A stretch of 64,000 bases of DNA from CAVQGM01 sp963712065 (GCA_963712065.1 CAVQGM010000002.1:1426001-1490000); one strand, 5' to 3'. Positions 24,220 to 35,400 are shown, counted from the first letter of the stretch. Notes: generated by a model not told the origin, from the letters alone. Program-made: numbers and translations.

Positions 24220-25134
24220 CTATCGCCACTCGGCGGGCGGTGGCGTGGCGACCGGGGGTGACGTCGCCGTCTGGACGGCGGCGGACACGATCTCGTCCAC
24301 GATCTCGTCCCGAGCTCGCGCCGCGTCGTCCGATGCCGCGCCGGGAGGCGGCTCGACGCCCGTCTGGTCACCGTCGTCGTCATCGGTGAGATCCACCGAA
24401 CGCGTCACCGCCTGCCCGATCGCGTCGGCGATGGCGTCTCGGAGCTGATTGAGCTGGGTGCGCACGGTGTCGCGCTCGCTCACCAGCCGGGCGAGGTCGT
24501 GGCGAAGGTCCTGCACGGCGGCGAGGGCGTGCGCTCGGGCGTCGGCTTCGGCGGCGGCCACCACCAGCGCGATGTATTGCTGGGCCTCCGCGTGCTTGAC
24601 CTCGACGGCTCGGGTCGCATCGCTCAGCAGGCGCTCGGCCTCGACTCGCTTCGCCTCGACGACCTGCGTGGCATCGGTCAGCATCCGCTCGGCCTCGGCC
24701 AACCGCGCCCGCGCGTCGGCGTGGACCGCCTCTGCATCGGCGCGAATGGCCTGGGCATGGGCTTCGGCCTCGATGCGCAGGGTGGCGGCGTGGGCCTCGC
24801 CCTCGGAGCGGATGAGCTGCGCCTGGTCCTCGACATCGCTACGGATGGCTCGGGCGTACTCGTCGGCGTCGGCCCGCTGGCGGCGAACCTGCTCCTCGGC
24901 CTCGGCCAGGACACGACGGGCCTCCTGCTCGGCCTCGCTGCGGATCTCGAGCACCGATCCGTGCAGGTTGCGGAGTGCGGACGCGACCTCCGTGCCCGCT
25001 CGCTGGAAGTCGTCGTGCTCCTGGAGGCGTTGCGAGATGTCGGTGATGAAGGCGTCGACCTGTTCGCGGTCGTAGCCGCGCCAGGCGATCGAGAACGACG
25101 TCCTCGGATCCGGACCGTTCGCGCTCGACGCCAT
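24220..25134 (-). CDS. DivIVA-like coiled-coil protein
   Basis: 304 residues. The N-terminus SFSIAWRGYDREQVDAFITD matches the DivIVA/Wag31-type opening (a short motif with Gly-Tyr-Asp, then heptads). Residues about 28-260 are an almost unbroken coiled coil with 11-residue periodic EAEAxAxAIRADAE units. The acidic C-terminus (DDDDGDQTG) and Pro-rich end are disordered. ATG 25134 has GGAGCAGGT just upstream and a TACGAT -10 at 25171-25176. DivIVA-type proteins recruit envelope synthesis to poles or septa; a scaffold role for the glycan machinery is an inference from position. It lacks the extended N-terminal basic domain seen in true Wag31, so it is better called DivIVA-like. Confidence 0.78.
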   Translation of the reverse strand: MASSANGPDPRTSFSIAWRGYDREQVDAFITDISQRLQEHDDFQRAGTEVASALRNLHGSVLEIRSEAEQEARRVLAEAEEQVRRQRADADEYARAIRSDVEDQAQLIRSEGEAHAATLRIEAEAHAQAIRADAEAVHADARARLAEAERMLTDATQVVEAKRVEAERLLSDATRAVEVKHAEAQQYIALVVAAAEADARAHALAAVQDLRHDLARLVSERDTVRTQLNQLRDAIADAIGQAVTRSVDLTDDDDGDQTGVEPPPGAASDDAARARDEIVDEIVSAAVQTATSPPVATPPPAEWR

Positions 25135-25329
25135 ACCTGCTCCACTTCTCGCCGCCCGTGCCGATGGGTCATCGTACACGTCGACGATCTGGGGTCTCTT
25201 GGAGAGCGGTTGGTCTCCGACCGTCCTGTCTCCGGCGACCGGCCGGCCCGACGGTGCCGCGGCGATCCTCACGAGCGGGCGAGGGTTCGGCACCCTGGCC
25301 GGCGGACCCCGGCCGTTAAGCTCCCGACC
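25135..25329. promoter_or_regulatory. Divergent intergenic region with two promoters
   Basis: TACGAT on the minus strand (25171-25176) precedes the coiled-coil gene with a 36-nt leader; TAAGCT on the plus strand (25317-25322) ends 7 nt before GTG 25330. No RNA gene or repeat is visible between. Confidence 0.45.
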
Positions 25330-26544
25330 GTGGCGGAGGAGATGGCGACGGACCGGAGTCGACGCGACTCCTTGCAGGCGGCTCTCGTGGCGGTTGTCGC
25401 TGGCGTGCTGATTGCGGCGAGGGCGCCCATCGGAGTCCGCCAGTTCTGGGCGGAAGACGGGACGGTCTTCTTCCAGGCCGCCCACAACGATGGGCCGTGG
25501 GCTCCCTTCGGCGAGGCCTACAACGGCTACTACCACTTCCTCCCCCGGCTGATCGGCGCGGTGTCTTCGGTGGTCCCGCTGGATCGAGCGGCGACCACGA
25601 CGTGGCTGCTCACCACCGCAGTCGTCGCCTGGTGTGCTGCGACGGTCTTCCTCGCAGCACGGCCTTGGCTGAGATCGACGTGGGCGCGTGCCGTGTTCGC
25701 GGTCTCCCTCGTGATGCTGCCGTCGTTGGCGGCGGAGTCGATCGGTTCTTCGGCGAACCTCCAGTTCACGCTGCTCTTCACCGCGCTGGTGATCCTGGTC
25801 GGAACCATGACGACACCGTGGCAGCGGGCCTCGGCCTGCGCGTTGCTGCTGATCACGGGGCTCACCGCGCCGCTCGCGGCGTCACTCGTTCCCATTGCCG
25901 TGTGGCGGGTGGTGAGGGCGAAGCGCCTGGATGTCGAGGTCGTTTCGTGGGCAGCGGGCATCGCGGGTCAGCTCGCCTTCATCGTCTTGCTCGGCACCGG
26001 TGAGCGACCCTCGATGGGGTCGCCCAGCACGACGACGGTGGTCGGCGGGTACGTCGATGCGTTGCTGGACAACCTGGGCGGCCCGATCGGGACCGCCGTC
26101 GCGATGGTGGTCCTGGCCGGCGGTGCGGTGATCGCGTACCAGACCCGCGACCGTTCTCGACTGCTGTTCCTCGTCGCCCTGCCGCTTGCCGGTCTGGCGA
26201 TCTATGTGGCGATGGCGTCGCGAAGCATGGCTGCGGGGCTCCCACCCCGCTACGACCTCGTGCCGGCGTGGTGCGTGGTCTGGTCCGCGCTCGTTGCCGC
26301 GGAGCTGATCAGCACACGAGGAGGTCGACTCCGGGCGGTGTCCCCGGCGATCTGGCTCATGCTGGCGATCGCCTGGGCCGTGTCCTTCGTGCCCCCGTCC
26401 TTCCGGACCGACGGGACCAGTTGGCCCGCTGCCCTGGACGCCTCGAGCGCTTCGTGCACGGAGGTGGCTCGGATCGAGGTCATGCCGGTCCTCGATCCCC
26501 CGTTCTGGCTGGTTCTGATCCCCTGTGACGACCTCGGCCGATAG
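25330..26544 (+). CDS. Polytopic membrane protein, GT-C-like
   Basis: 404 residues with about ten hydrophobic segments (LQAALVAVVAGVLIAARAPI, WLLTTAVVAWCAATVFLAA, AVMVVLAGGAVIAY and others). After the first helix, the extracellular loop FWAEDGTVFFQAAHNDGPWA has the acidic residues typical of the first loop of GT-C glycosyltransferases, followed by YNGYYHFLPRLIGAVSSVVP. I infer a polyprenyl-phosphate-sugar-dependent glycosyltransferase or related membrane protein; no named family was identified. GTG 25330 is chosen because TAAGCT lies 7 nt upstream; ATG 25342 is the alternative. The stop is 69 bp from the convergent flippase. Confidence 0.7.
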   Translation: MAEEMATDRSRRDSLQAALVAVVAGVLIAARAPIGVRQFWAEDGTVFFQAAHNDGPWAPFGEAYNGYYHFLPRLIGAVSSVVPLDRAATTTWLLTTAVVAWCAATVFLAARPWLRSTWARAVFAVSLVMLPSLAAESIGSSANLQFTLLFTALVILVGTMTTPWQRASACALLLITGLTAPLAASLVPIAVWRVVRAKRLDVEVVSWAAGIAGQLAFIVLLGTGERPSMGSPSTTTVVGGYVDALLDNLGGPIGTAVAMVVLAGGAVIAYQTRDRSRLLFLVALPLAGLAIYVAMASRSMAAGLPPRYDLVPAWCVVWSALVAAELISTRGGRLRAVSPAIWLMLAIAWAVSFVPPSFRTDGTSWPAALDASSASCTEVARIEVMPVLDPPFWLVLIPCDDLGR

Positions 26545-26579
26545 CTCCTCCGGCCGGGACGTCCTCGCGGGCCAGGGGT

Positions 26580-26595
26580 GACGCCTCGGAGCGTC
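26580..26595. terminator. Short hairpin between convergent genes
   Basis: GACGC (26580-26584) and GCGTC (26591-26595) flank a 6-nt loop in the 69-bp gap between the convergent GT-C-like and flippase genes. Short stem and no U-tract, so this is tentative. Confidence 0.25.
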
Positions 26596-26613
26596 GCCAC
26601 GGGCCGTGGTGCC

Positions 26614-28192
26614 TCAGCCGGTGCCTGACGGCGTCGGACGTCGGGCCCGCACCCAGTTCCGAACGGCCTCGATGCTCCCCCGCCGGAGGACGAGGGCCAG
26701 GTAGGCCACCACGATGACCGATCCCCCGGCGGCCAGTGTGGTGAAACGACCACCGAGGTGATCGCGGAGCAGGAAGCCGACCACGCCGGCCGCTGCCGCC
26801 GCGAGCAGCGGTCTGACCATCCGGCGCATCACCTCGACCATGTCGGCCCCCGCCCGTTGCGCCGCCAGGGCGAACAGCGGCAGCGCGCATGAGCCCCGCC
26901 ACGAGGGCGTGGGCGATGGCCACCCCCTGGATGTCGTCGGCGCGAACGCCGTACATGAGCGCGGGCACGAGGACGACGAGCCACACGACCTTGAGGGCCA
27001 TGGTCACCCGGGTCCGTCCCACACCGACGAGCAGATCGAAGATGAACCCGATCGCCATGCGGGCGAACGAGAGGACGACGAGGACCTGGAGGACCGGCGC
27101 GCTCGGCAGCCACTGATCGCCGTAGAGGAAGCCGATGAGCGGCGTGGCGAGGAGGGCCATGGCCACGATCATCGGCAGGGCGGCGGTCAGGAGGGTCGAC
27201 AGGGAACTGCTGAAGCGGGCCTTGAGCGCCTCGGCCTGGTCTTCCATCTTGGCGAACCCTGCGATCGACACACGACGGACCGCGTCGGTGATGGTCGTCA
27301 ACGGCCAGCTCGAGACGTTGAAGGCGAGCAGGTAGATGCCGAGTGTCGCGGGGTCGGTGGCTCGGCTCACGATCAGGTAGTCCGCGTTCAACAACATGTA
27401 CTCCACGAGCGAGGTGCCGGCGAGCGGCAGCCCGTAGGAGAGCATCCGCCGTGCCACCGGCAAGGAGAACCCGAATCCGGCGCGGAAGGGCGCCGCGCGG
27501 TAGATCATCACTCCCGACACGACGTTCGCGACCAGGGGGCCGATGGCGAGAGCCCACACGCCGGCGCCAGCCCAGGCGAGCCCGATCGACGTGACGATGC
27601 CGACGGGCATCGACGCGAACTCGGCCTTGGCGAACCGGTCCTGGTGGAAGTCACGGACCAGGAGGGCGTGCGACACCGTCGTCCAGCCGTCGATGAACAC
27701 GGTGAGTGCCAGGACCCTGAGCACGGGCGCGGTGTCGGGACTGCCCATGGCCTCCGCGAACCACGGTGCACCGAGGAAGCAGATGGCGTAGAGCGCGCCG
27801 CTGAACCCCAGCGCGATCGTGTGCGCGGTCCGGGCGGCCTCGCGGAGGTCCCCCTTCCATCGCACGACGGCGAGGAGGAGGCCCAGATCGTTCAGGCCGA
27901 ACAGGATGTTGACGATGGCCAGCGCGGGGGCGAAGACGCCGAAGTCCTCGGGCACGAGGATGCGGGCCAGGACGATGCCCGAGAGCATGCTGACCGCCAC
28001 CGCGATCCCGACGCTCGCCGCGCTCCACCTGAGGCCTCGGGACATGGCCTGGTTCAGCTCGTCGGCCGCCTCGTCGGGTGCCTCGTCCGTCGGCGCGGCG
28101 GGTGACTCGTGCGAGGACGCGGGCGTCGACCGGTCGTCGCCGTGGTCTCCTGGCCCTCGAGGGGCCGTGCCGTCGTGCTCCATGTCGCCCAT
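26614..28192 (-). CDS. Wzx-type polysaccharide flippase (one frameshift)
   Basis: About 525 residues, MOP/MATE-superfamily lipopolysaccharide flippase that moves lipid-linked repeat units across the membrane. An acidic disordered N-terminus (about 1-50) is followed by MSRGLRWSAASVGIAVAVSM, GIVLARILVPEDFGVFAPAL (the characteristic RxLxPxxFG of the family), DLGLLLAVVRWKG, LLNADYLIVSRATDPATLGI and PLIGFLYGDQWLPSAPVLQVL. Around 26885 one extra base breaks the frame near helix 11; the end then reads MVRPLLAAAAAGVVGFLL and closes in a basic tail. ATG 28192 is probable, ATG 28183 possible; TACACT at 28253-28258 may be its -10. Paired with the polymerase at 41.9 kb this gives a Wzx/Wzy pathway. Confidence 0.87.
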
Positions 28193-28305
28193 CGCCGCCT
28201 GAGACCGCCTCGGCTCGAACGTCCCACCCGCCTGGCCGGGACGAAGAGCGGAGTGTAACCCCCTGCTACCATCGCTCCGGCGGCTCGACTCACCCGGCGG
28301 TGGCA

Positions 28306-31086
28306 ATGCGGAAGACCCACGATCTCTCGAACCTGGCGCGGTGGCGACCGGCCTGGCGGGTGCGCGGCGGGGTCGGGGCCGGGCTCCGGGTCGGCCGCTC
28401 CCAGGCCAGTGCCGACTACGCCTCGGGCACGAACGAGCTGCCCGTCCAGCAGGCCGTCGCCCGGTCGCTCACCCCGGGCGCCGTCTTCGTCGACATCGGG
28501 GCCAACGTCGGGTTCTTCTCCCTGGTCGCGGCCCGCATCGTCGGCGACGAAGGGAGGGTGTTCGCGCTCGAGCCCGTCCCCGAGAACGTCTCGGCGATCG
28601 AGGCGAACGCCCGCAGGAACCACCTGTCCAACATCGAGGTGATCGCGGTCGCGGCCGGCGCGTCCTCCGGCCGGGCGACGCTCGTGCTCACCCGGCATCC
28701 CGGAGGGGCGGTGCTGGCGTCGGCCGATGCGCCGCCCGATGCCACCGGGCACCTCGAGGTAGAGGCCGTGACGGTGGACGATCTGGTGGCCGCCGGCCGG
28801 CTTCCCCGTCCGTCGGTCGTGAAGATCGACGTCGAGGGCGCCGAAGAGGACGTCCTCGCCGGGATGGCCGAGACGCTGGCGACGGTCGGGCCCACGCTCA
28901 TCGTCGAGGTCGACGGCCCCGACGACGAAGCACTCGCCCGTCGACGGGCGGGCGTCGTGGCGCAACTGGCATCCGCCGGTTACACGGTCGAGGAGCTCGA
29001 ACCGAGCTATCCCGGCATGACCTGGAAGGTGGCCCACCTGCTCCGCACGTCCCGGTGCGACGTCATGAGCGCCGACGCCGTCGATCGACGAGAGGGGCTG
29101 GTGAGCGACGACTGGTACCCCGACCCGATGGTCGAGGGGTCGGTGATCGGCTCGGTGGGGCCGGGTGGGGCCCTTCGAAGGGGTGTCGACGTCGAGAACC
29201 ACGTCAGCGCCGACAACGGAGCCCTCCGGTTCGAGCCGCTCGATCGACCGGGCTGGGGTCGGCAGGGCGTCGCCTACGGACCGTTCCCACCGCAGCCCGG
29301 CCTGGCCTTCGCCGCCCACGTGCTCAACGGCCACCACGCCTCGCAGACCTACTACTTCCACGAGCCGTCGCGCCGGACCCGTATCCGGCGGTGGCTCGGC
29401 GAGGCCCGTCGTGGTCGGTTCCGGCGGCCGCACCACTACGAGAACCTGGCCGTGGGGTTCTTCCCCGAGCCGGTGCCGTCCGACCCGCTCAAGGATGCCC
29501 ACGCCTTCGTCGTGCACGCGGCCACCGAGGACAACGGCGAGCTGTGGGTGGCCTCGCTCGGACGCCCGGTCCGGGCCGTGCGCGGCGTGCTCAACGTTCC
29601 GTTCGTGTTCGTGATCGTGCTGCGCCACGATGGCGAAGCCGCCTATTACACGTCGTCGCTGCCGGGGTCGACGGGCGCGGCCCCCTACCCGGCGCTCCGG
29701 CCCTTGGGGATCGGCAGCATCCTGGGTGGGACGCCGACCGTGTTCGGGGGGATCCAGCAGCGCATCCTGGGTGAGGTCGGCTACCGCGTGGCCACGCGGG
29801 TGTACGGCGCGCGGGTGGCCGTGGTACCCGAGTGGGGCAACTGGTACGGGAGCGCCGCGGTCGCCGACCGCCTGTACGGCGACGGCGCACTCGTCGGCAC
29901 GACCGCCGAACGGGGTGCGAGGTGGCAGGAGCTCGGGGCGTCGTCGCTCCAGCGGACCCCGGACGGCGTCCGGGCGACGGGCCCGGAACCGTCCGGTGCG
30001 TCCCTGAGCGTCGGCACCTCCGTGGGCCTGCTGCGGGCGATGCTCCGCCCGACCGCCGACGGGACGGCCGAGGTGTGCTGGGGCGAGCCGCACGGGGCGA
30101 CCGCACGGGTGTCGGTGGACGCGACGGGCGCTGCCGTCGGAGGGCTCGGAGGAGCGGCCGTCGACCGATTCGCGCTCCCGGAGGGCAACACGCCCGAGCG
30201 GGTCGTCCAGGTCCTGGACGACGGCCGACGGGTGGCGGTCCACGTCGACGGGGCGTTGCTCGGCGATCGATGGTGGCCGAGCAACGGTGACGCCACCGAG
30301 GTGGGCATCGTCGCGTCGGCGGGCAGCACCGTTCGGTTCTTCGAGGCCCACGCCCGGGAGATCGCCATGCCCTCGGCGATCGACGTCGGCCCGGTGTGGC
30401 AGCCGCCACCCTCCCGGATCGTCTTCGACGAGCGGTTCGACCTGACGGCCGACGACCTGGTGGGCTCGACCACGCCCTCCGGCGGGCGGACGTGGGACCG
30501 CGCCGAAGGACTCGGTCGCATCTCGCTTCGTGGTGTGGAAGGCGCACGGGTCGTCGCCTCGCGCCACGAGCCCAACCCGGGGCGGACGATCTTCACGGTC
30601 GACTGGGACGACCCCTCCTTCGCCGACGTCAGCATCGAGATGACGCCCCCGGGAACGGCCAGGGGTCAGGGTGAGGCCGGAAGGGTCGGGATGGTCTTCT
30701 GGCAGGACCCGGAGAACTACCTGGTGGTCAACGTCTACGTCGACGACGACTTCGACGGCGCTTCGATCTCGACCTTCTACCGCATCGGCGGACACGAGAA
30801 CATGTACGACGCGGTGTGGACGCTCGTCCGCGGGATGACGTACGGCGAGCGCTGCACGCTGCGGACGGCGTTCGACGGCGAGCGGTTCCTCTCCTGGGCC
30901 AACGAGGAACCCGCCCTCGTGCGGGCGCTGACCGACGTCTACCCCGATGCCCCCCGCCTGCGGATCGAGCGGCTCGGGTTGATCGTCAACGAGGAGTGGG
31001 GCGACGACACCGGCTCGGTGATCCACCGCTACCTCGGTGCGGTGCGAGCCGACCGGGAGGCGCTCGACACCTCGAAGTCGAGCTGA
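28306..31086 (+). CDS. FkbM methyltransferase fused to a long beta-rich tail
   Basis: 926 residues in a single uninterrupted frame. Residues about 45-250 are an FkbM-type SAM methyltransferase: FVDIGANVGFFSLVAARIVG (motif I), FALEPVPENVSAIEANA, VVKIDVEGAEEDVLAGM and LIVEVDGPDD. The remaining about 660 residues are not part of FkbM: a first beta-rich region beginning DDWYPDPMVEGS and containing HHYENLAVGFFPE, a middle region with repeated Gly/Val strands, and a final domain (about 700-920) reading FDERFDLTADDLVG, RVGMVFWQDPENYLVVNVYV and GERFLSWANEEPALVRAL, like LamG/concanavalin-type lectin folds. No signal peptide is present. ATG 28306 or GTG 28300 starts it. It most likely O-methylates a sugar; the tail may bind glycan (inference). 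Confidence 0.8.
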   Translation: MRKTHDLSNLARWRPAWRVRGGVGAGLRVGRSQASADYASGTNELPVQQAVARSLTPGAVFVDIGANVGFFSLVAARIVGDEGRVFALEPVPENVSAIEANARRNHLSNIEVIAVAAGASSGRATLVLTRHPGGAVLASADAPPDATGHLEVEAVTVDDLVAAGRLPRPSVVKIDVEGAEEDVLAGMAETLATVGPTLIVEVDGPDDEALARRRAGVVAQLASAGYTVEELEPSYPGMTWKVAHLLRTSRCDVMSADAVDRREGLVSDDWYPDPMVEGSVIGSVGPGGALRRGVDVENHVSADNGALRFEPLDRPGWGRQGVAYGPFPPQPGLAFAAHVLNGHHASQTYYFHEPSRRTRIRRWLGEARRGRFRRPHHYENLAVGFFPEPVPSDPLKDAHAFVVHAATEDNGELWVASLGRPVRAVRGVLNVPFVFVIVLRHDGEAAYYTSSLPGSTGAAPYPALRPLGIGSILGGTPTVFGGIQQRILGEVGYRVATRVYGARVAVVPEWGNWYGSAAVADRLYGDGALVGTTAERGARWQELGASSLQRTPDGVRATGPEPSGASLSVGTSVGLLRAMLRPTADGTAEVCWGEPHGATARVSVDATGAAVGGLGGAAVDRFALPEGNTPERVVQVLDDGRRVAVHVDGALLGDRWWPSNGDATEVGIVASAGSTVRFFEAHAREIAMPSAIDVGPVWQPPPSRIVFDERFDLTADDLVGSTTPSGGRTWDRAEGLGRISLRGVEGARVVASRHEPNPGRTIFTVDWDDPSFADVSIEMTPPGTARGQGEAGRVGMVFWQDPENYLVVNVYVDDDFDGASISTFYRIGGHENMYDAVWTLVRGMTYGERCTLRTAFDGERFLSWANEEPALVRALTDVYPDAPRLRIERLGLIVNEEWGDDTGSVIHRYLGAVRADREALDTSKSS

Positions 31087-31090
31087 CCGG

Positions 31091-32453
31091 GTGCAAGCCG
31101 ATCTGCTCGAGCTCCTGCGTTGTCCCCTGACCGGCGCCTCGCTCCTCCTCGACGCGTACGAGCGCGATGCGGACCGGGTGCGTTGGGGGGTGCTCCGGGG
31201 CCCGGTGCAGGACTACCCGATCCTTGACGGCGTGGTCGTCGTGCGTGGTGGCGACGACGAGGCCCTGGGCCACCTCCGGCGTGGCGACCACCACCGAGCG
31301 CTGGCGGCCGCCATCAGCCGCGACCTCGCCCTGTCGAGGTGGGGTGACCTCACCGGCGCGCTTCGCTCCGTGCGCCCCACGCGGTGGCTCGGCAAACAGG
31401 CCGCCCCGGCGCGCCCGGGACCTTGCGACCGCACGAGCCGTCGATGCGCTCCGTGCCTCCGGCGACGGGCCCGAGCCGGTGTTGCACCTGGCCATGCTCG
31501 AAGGTCGCCGGCCGAACCCCGAGGGCTTCCTCTACTTCCGGTACCGACTCGGCCTGCCTCGTCATCTGGTGGCCCTCAGCTGCATCTGCGCGGCCACACC
31601 CGACGATCGGCCGGTGCTCGAGATCGGAGCGGGGGCCGGTCACCTGACGTGGCTCATCTCGGCGCACCATTCGCCCCGCCCCGTGGTGGCGATCGAGCGA
31701 GAGCTCTACCTGCTGTGGGTGGCTCGTCACTTCGTCGCACCCGGCGCGACGCTGGTGTGCGGCGACGCCCGCGCGCTCCCCCTCGCCACCGACTCGTGCT
31801 CGCTCGCCGTCGCCGTCGACGTGCTGTCGTTCGTGTCCGAGAAGGCCTCGGCCGTGCGGGAGCTGGAGCGGGTCGTGGGCCCCGCCGGCGGACTGGTCAT
31901 CACCTCGGTCATCAACGCCGACGCCGAGCACGAGTTCGCCGGCGAGCCCCTGGACCCGGACGGCTGGGCCGGCCTGCTCGGCGGGACCGATCGCCTGGTG
32001 CTCGACGACGACGAGCTGCTCGACCGCTACCTCGCCGGGCACGGCCCCCCGGATCGGGCGTCCGCGGCGCCGCCCGATTCCAGGACGATCAGCATCCTGG
32101 CCGGACCGGCGGCACTGGCCGGTGTCGGCGAGGCCTTCGCCGACTGGCCGCACGATCGCGGTCGACTCGGCCCCCACCCACTGCTCGGCCCGGCCGACGA
32201 GCCAGCCGGGCCGAACGAGGACCGGGTGCGCCTCGCCCGACGCCTTCCGTCGCCGGGTTTCGGGCGGGACAACCCCGGCCTGGCCCGCTATCTGCCGAGA
32301 GCGGTCGACGTGTCCCGTTCCGCCATCGACGACGCTCGCGCCGGCCGTCGCTCGTCGGAGGTACGGGACCTGCTGTCCCGGATCGTGCTCATCGGCTATC
32401 CGGAGACGTTCGCGCCCGACCCGTGGCTGGAGATCACCCCGGCGGCAGGGTGA
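31091..32453 (+). CDS. Class I SAM-dependent methyltransferase (one frameshift)
   Basis: About 454 residues read across one indel near 31410-31430. The N-terminus LLELLRCPLTGASLLL...YPILDGVVVV resembles the Trm112-like segment seen at the start of many sugar methyltransferases, though only one Cys is present. The methyltransferase core is VLEIGAGAGHLTWLISAHH (motif I), VVAIERELYLLWVARHF, LVCGDARALPLATDSCSLAV (motif II) and DVLSFVSEKASAVRELERVV. A C-terminal extension of about 150 residues contains DRVRLARRLPSPGFGRDNPG. GTG 31091 lies 5 bp after the FkbM-fusion stop, so both are probably one transcript. The 3' end overlaps the convergent repeat-protein gene by 20 bp. Substrate unknown; a glycan precursor is likely. 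Confidence 0.78.
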
Positions 32454-35400
32454 CCGCGAAGTCGTCCAGACGGGCCACCGTGCCGTTCGCCGCCATGCCG
32501 TAGCTGGTCGCCCGCACGTTGTTGACGGTGTCCTTGAAGCGGTGGGTCACGACGCCGTTCACCCTCAACTCGACGTTCCCGTCGAGTCGCTGGACCACCT
32601 GCACGACGTCGCCGGCGCTCACGACGCGACTCACGAGCCGGGTGACCGGCACGGTGGCGGTCACGGCGCCGTTGCGGATGAACTGGACCCGGTAGGTGCC
32701 GCCCGACGGAGCTCCGAAGCGGTAGTACGAGCCATCCTCGGCGTGGCGGAACACGACCCACTGCTGGGAGCCGATCACCGAGAAGCGTGCCTGCACGCCG
32801 GCAGCCTCGGTGCTGGCGTCGATGGCGGTCATCCCGTAGGTGGTCCACGTGTGACGGGCTCGGCCACCCGTCACGGCCCACGGTCCGCCGACCCACGAGC
32901 GCCACGGCCATGCACTTCCCACCTCCGGCGTGCCCAGCGTCGACGAGTCGGCTCGGCTGAACGTGTCGCTGATCGGGAAGGCTTGGAGGACCGGAGAGAT
33001 CGACACGCCGTCGAAGCGTGGCGCCGTGCTGTCGGTCACGAACCCGAAGCCGGCGACGTCGATGAACTGCTGGTCGCCGGCGTCGATGATGTGCTGGCCG
33101 TTGACGTAGACGTAGATGCCGTCGTCGGGACGGAGGACGATGCGCACCACGTCGCCGTCCTGCGGCGTCCGCGCCACGCGGGTGAAGTTGGCGTAGAGGG
33201 GTTGCTCCACGCCGTTGACGACCTTGGAGAGACGGTAGTTCGCGTTCCACGGATCGCGCCCGAGGCGGTAGTAGTTGGCCCCGTCGAGCACCCGGACGGC
33301 GATCCAGAACTGCTCGGCACCCCCTTCGGTGATCGTGACCTCGTAGGTGCCGAACAGGAAGCCGGGATCGACCGATGCGACGCTCGTCGCCCCCGCGGTC
33401 GGCGCAGCCTGTCCGGCGTCGATGGTGAAGGCGCCACGGTGCACGGTCCAGGGCTGCCCGGTGTCGGTCGTGCCCAGCCCACCACCGGATGGGGCGGTCC
33501 GCTCGAACTCGTCGAGGACCACCGTGCCGGGAGGCGCGGGCACCCGCACCGTCGTGGTCAGCGATGCGCTGTCGTTGGCGGTCACGGTGTCCCCGCCGGA
33601 GGAGACGACCTGGATCGACGTCGTCACGACACCGGGGGTGGCCGGAGCGGTGACCCGGATGGTGACCGGCACGCTCGCCCCTGGGGCCACGGAGCCGATG
33701 GTGCACCGGAAGGTCGATCCCGTCACCGGGCACGAGCCGCTCGGCGTGGTCACGCTCGCAGCCGTCGAACCGGTCGGCAGGGTGCCGTCGAGCACGACGC
33801 CCGTGCCGGCCAGCGTGCCGTCGTTGGCCACCGTGGCGTCGAGCTGCAGCGGAGCGGAGACATCGACGGAACGACTCCCGCCAAGGGTCGCCCGCATGTC
33901 GGGCTCCGGCGGGAGATCGGACACGACGAAGCCGTCGAAGGCGACCGAGGGCGACTGCCACGTGCCGAGGCCGTGCCTGGTCGCGGTGCGGTTGAACCCG
34001 TCCGAGGTACGGGCGACCACCACCCCGTCGACCGAACATGCCAGCGACGACGGGGTCAGCCGGCACGAGACCACGTCATCGGCCTCGGGGGTCACCGATG
34101 CCAACGACTCGACGACCGGGGAGCCGAGCGCGTTGTTGCGCACCTGCTGCAGCACGTACGGGCCACCCGACACCCGACCGAACCGCCAGTAGTTCGATGC
34201 GTCCGACAGACGCGACACCAACCAGAACTCGGCGCCGAGGGAGGGCACCGTCGCCGAGACGGTGCCGTCCGCGACCGTGGCATCGGCGACGGCGAGCCCG
34301 TACCCGTCACCCATGACGGCCCGGCCACCGGACACCGAAGGGGCGCCGGACAGCACCGACCACACCTGCCCGGTCACCGTCGAGCCCAGCCCGAGGCCGT
34401 CAGGGCGGTCGAAGCCGTCGAACACGCGGGGCACGGGGCCGACGTGCACCAGGGTCGAGCCCGAGCCACGGTTGTCGGCTGGGGTGGCGTCGGAGAACGC
34501 CATGGTGGCCTCGGCGGAGATCGTCACCATGCCGGTGGTGGCCGGTGGTGACACCTGGATGGTCAGGTCGACCGACTGCTGGGCGGCAAGATCCCCGAGG
34601 GCGCAGTCGGCGCCGGTCGGGGTGACCGGACAGCCACCGGCGGGGCCGGTGACGGTCTGGATCACTGCGCCGTTGGCCGCCGTCACCCGCACCGCGGCCG
34701 ACGGCGCGGAGGCGGCGCCCCGGTTGGTCACGGTCACCGTGGCCCCGAAGGAGGAGGCGGCCGGAGCGAGCGACGGAGCCGTCACGGTGGCGGCGAGGTC
34801 GGGCTCGGCCGGAAGGGGGGTCATCGTGAAGTCGTCGAAGGCGACCGAGGGCGACTGCCACGTGCCGAGGCCGTGCCTGGTCGCGGTGCGGTTGAACCCG
34901 TCCGAGGTGCGGGCGATGACCACCCCGTCGACCGAGCAGGAGATCGACCGAGGGCATGAGCCGACACGAGACCACGTCGCCGGCCTCGGGGGCCACCGAC
35001 GCCACCGTCTCGACCACCGGCGAGCCGAGCACGTTGTTGCGCACCTGCTGCAGCGTGTACGGCCCACCCGACGACCGACCGAACCGCCAGTAGTTCGACG
35101 CGTCCGACAGACGGGACACCAACCAGAACTCCGTCACCGAGCGCCGGCACCGTCGCCGACACCACGCCCTCGGGCGAGGTTGCGTCGACCACGCTCAGCG
35201 CGTAGCCGTCACCCATGACCGCCCGGCCACCCGACACGCCGGGGGAGCCCGACAGCGTCGACCATGTCTGGCCCGTCACCGCGGCCCCCAGGCCGAGGCT
35301 GTCGGGCCGGCCGAAGTCGTCGAACACGACGGCCCCTTCGGGCACCGCGGGGGGAGGCGGCGGGGGCTCGACCGGGAGGGCTTCGACGGTGAAGCCGTCG

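Noticed and set aside
29060..29110. Separate gene starting at the Met-Ser-Ala-Asp of the FkbM fusion
   Set aside because: No stop, Shine-Dalgarno or TANNNT element marks a boundary there, so one fused protein is the simpler reading; kept as a point to verify.
28054..31026. 990-codon minus-strand frame
   Set aside because: Runs antisense to the FkbM fusion protein, which has clear motifs; the minus-strand translation has none.
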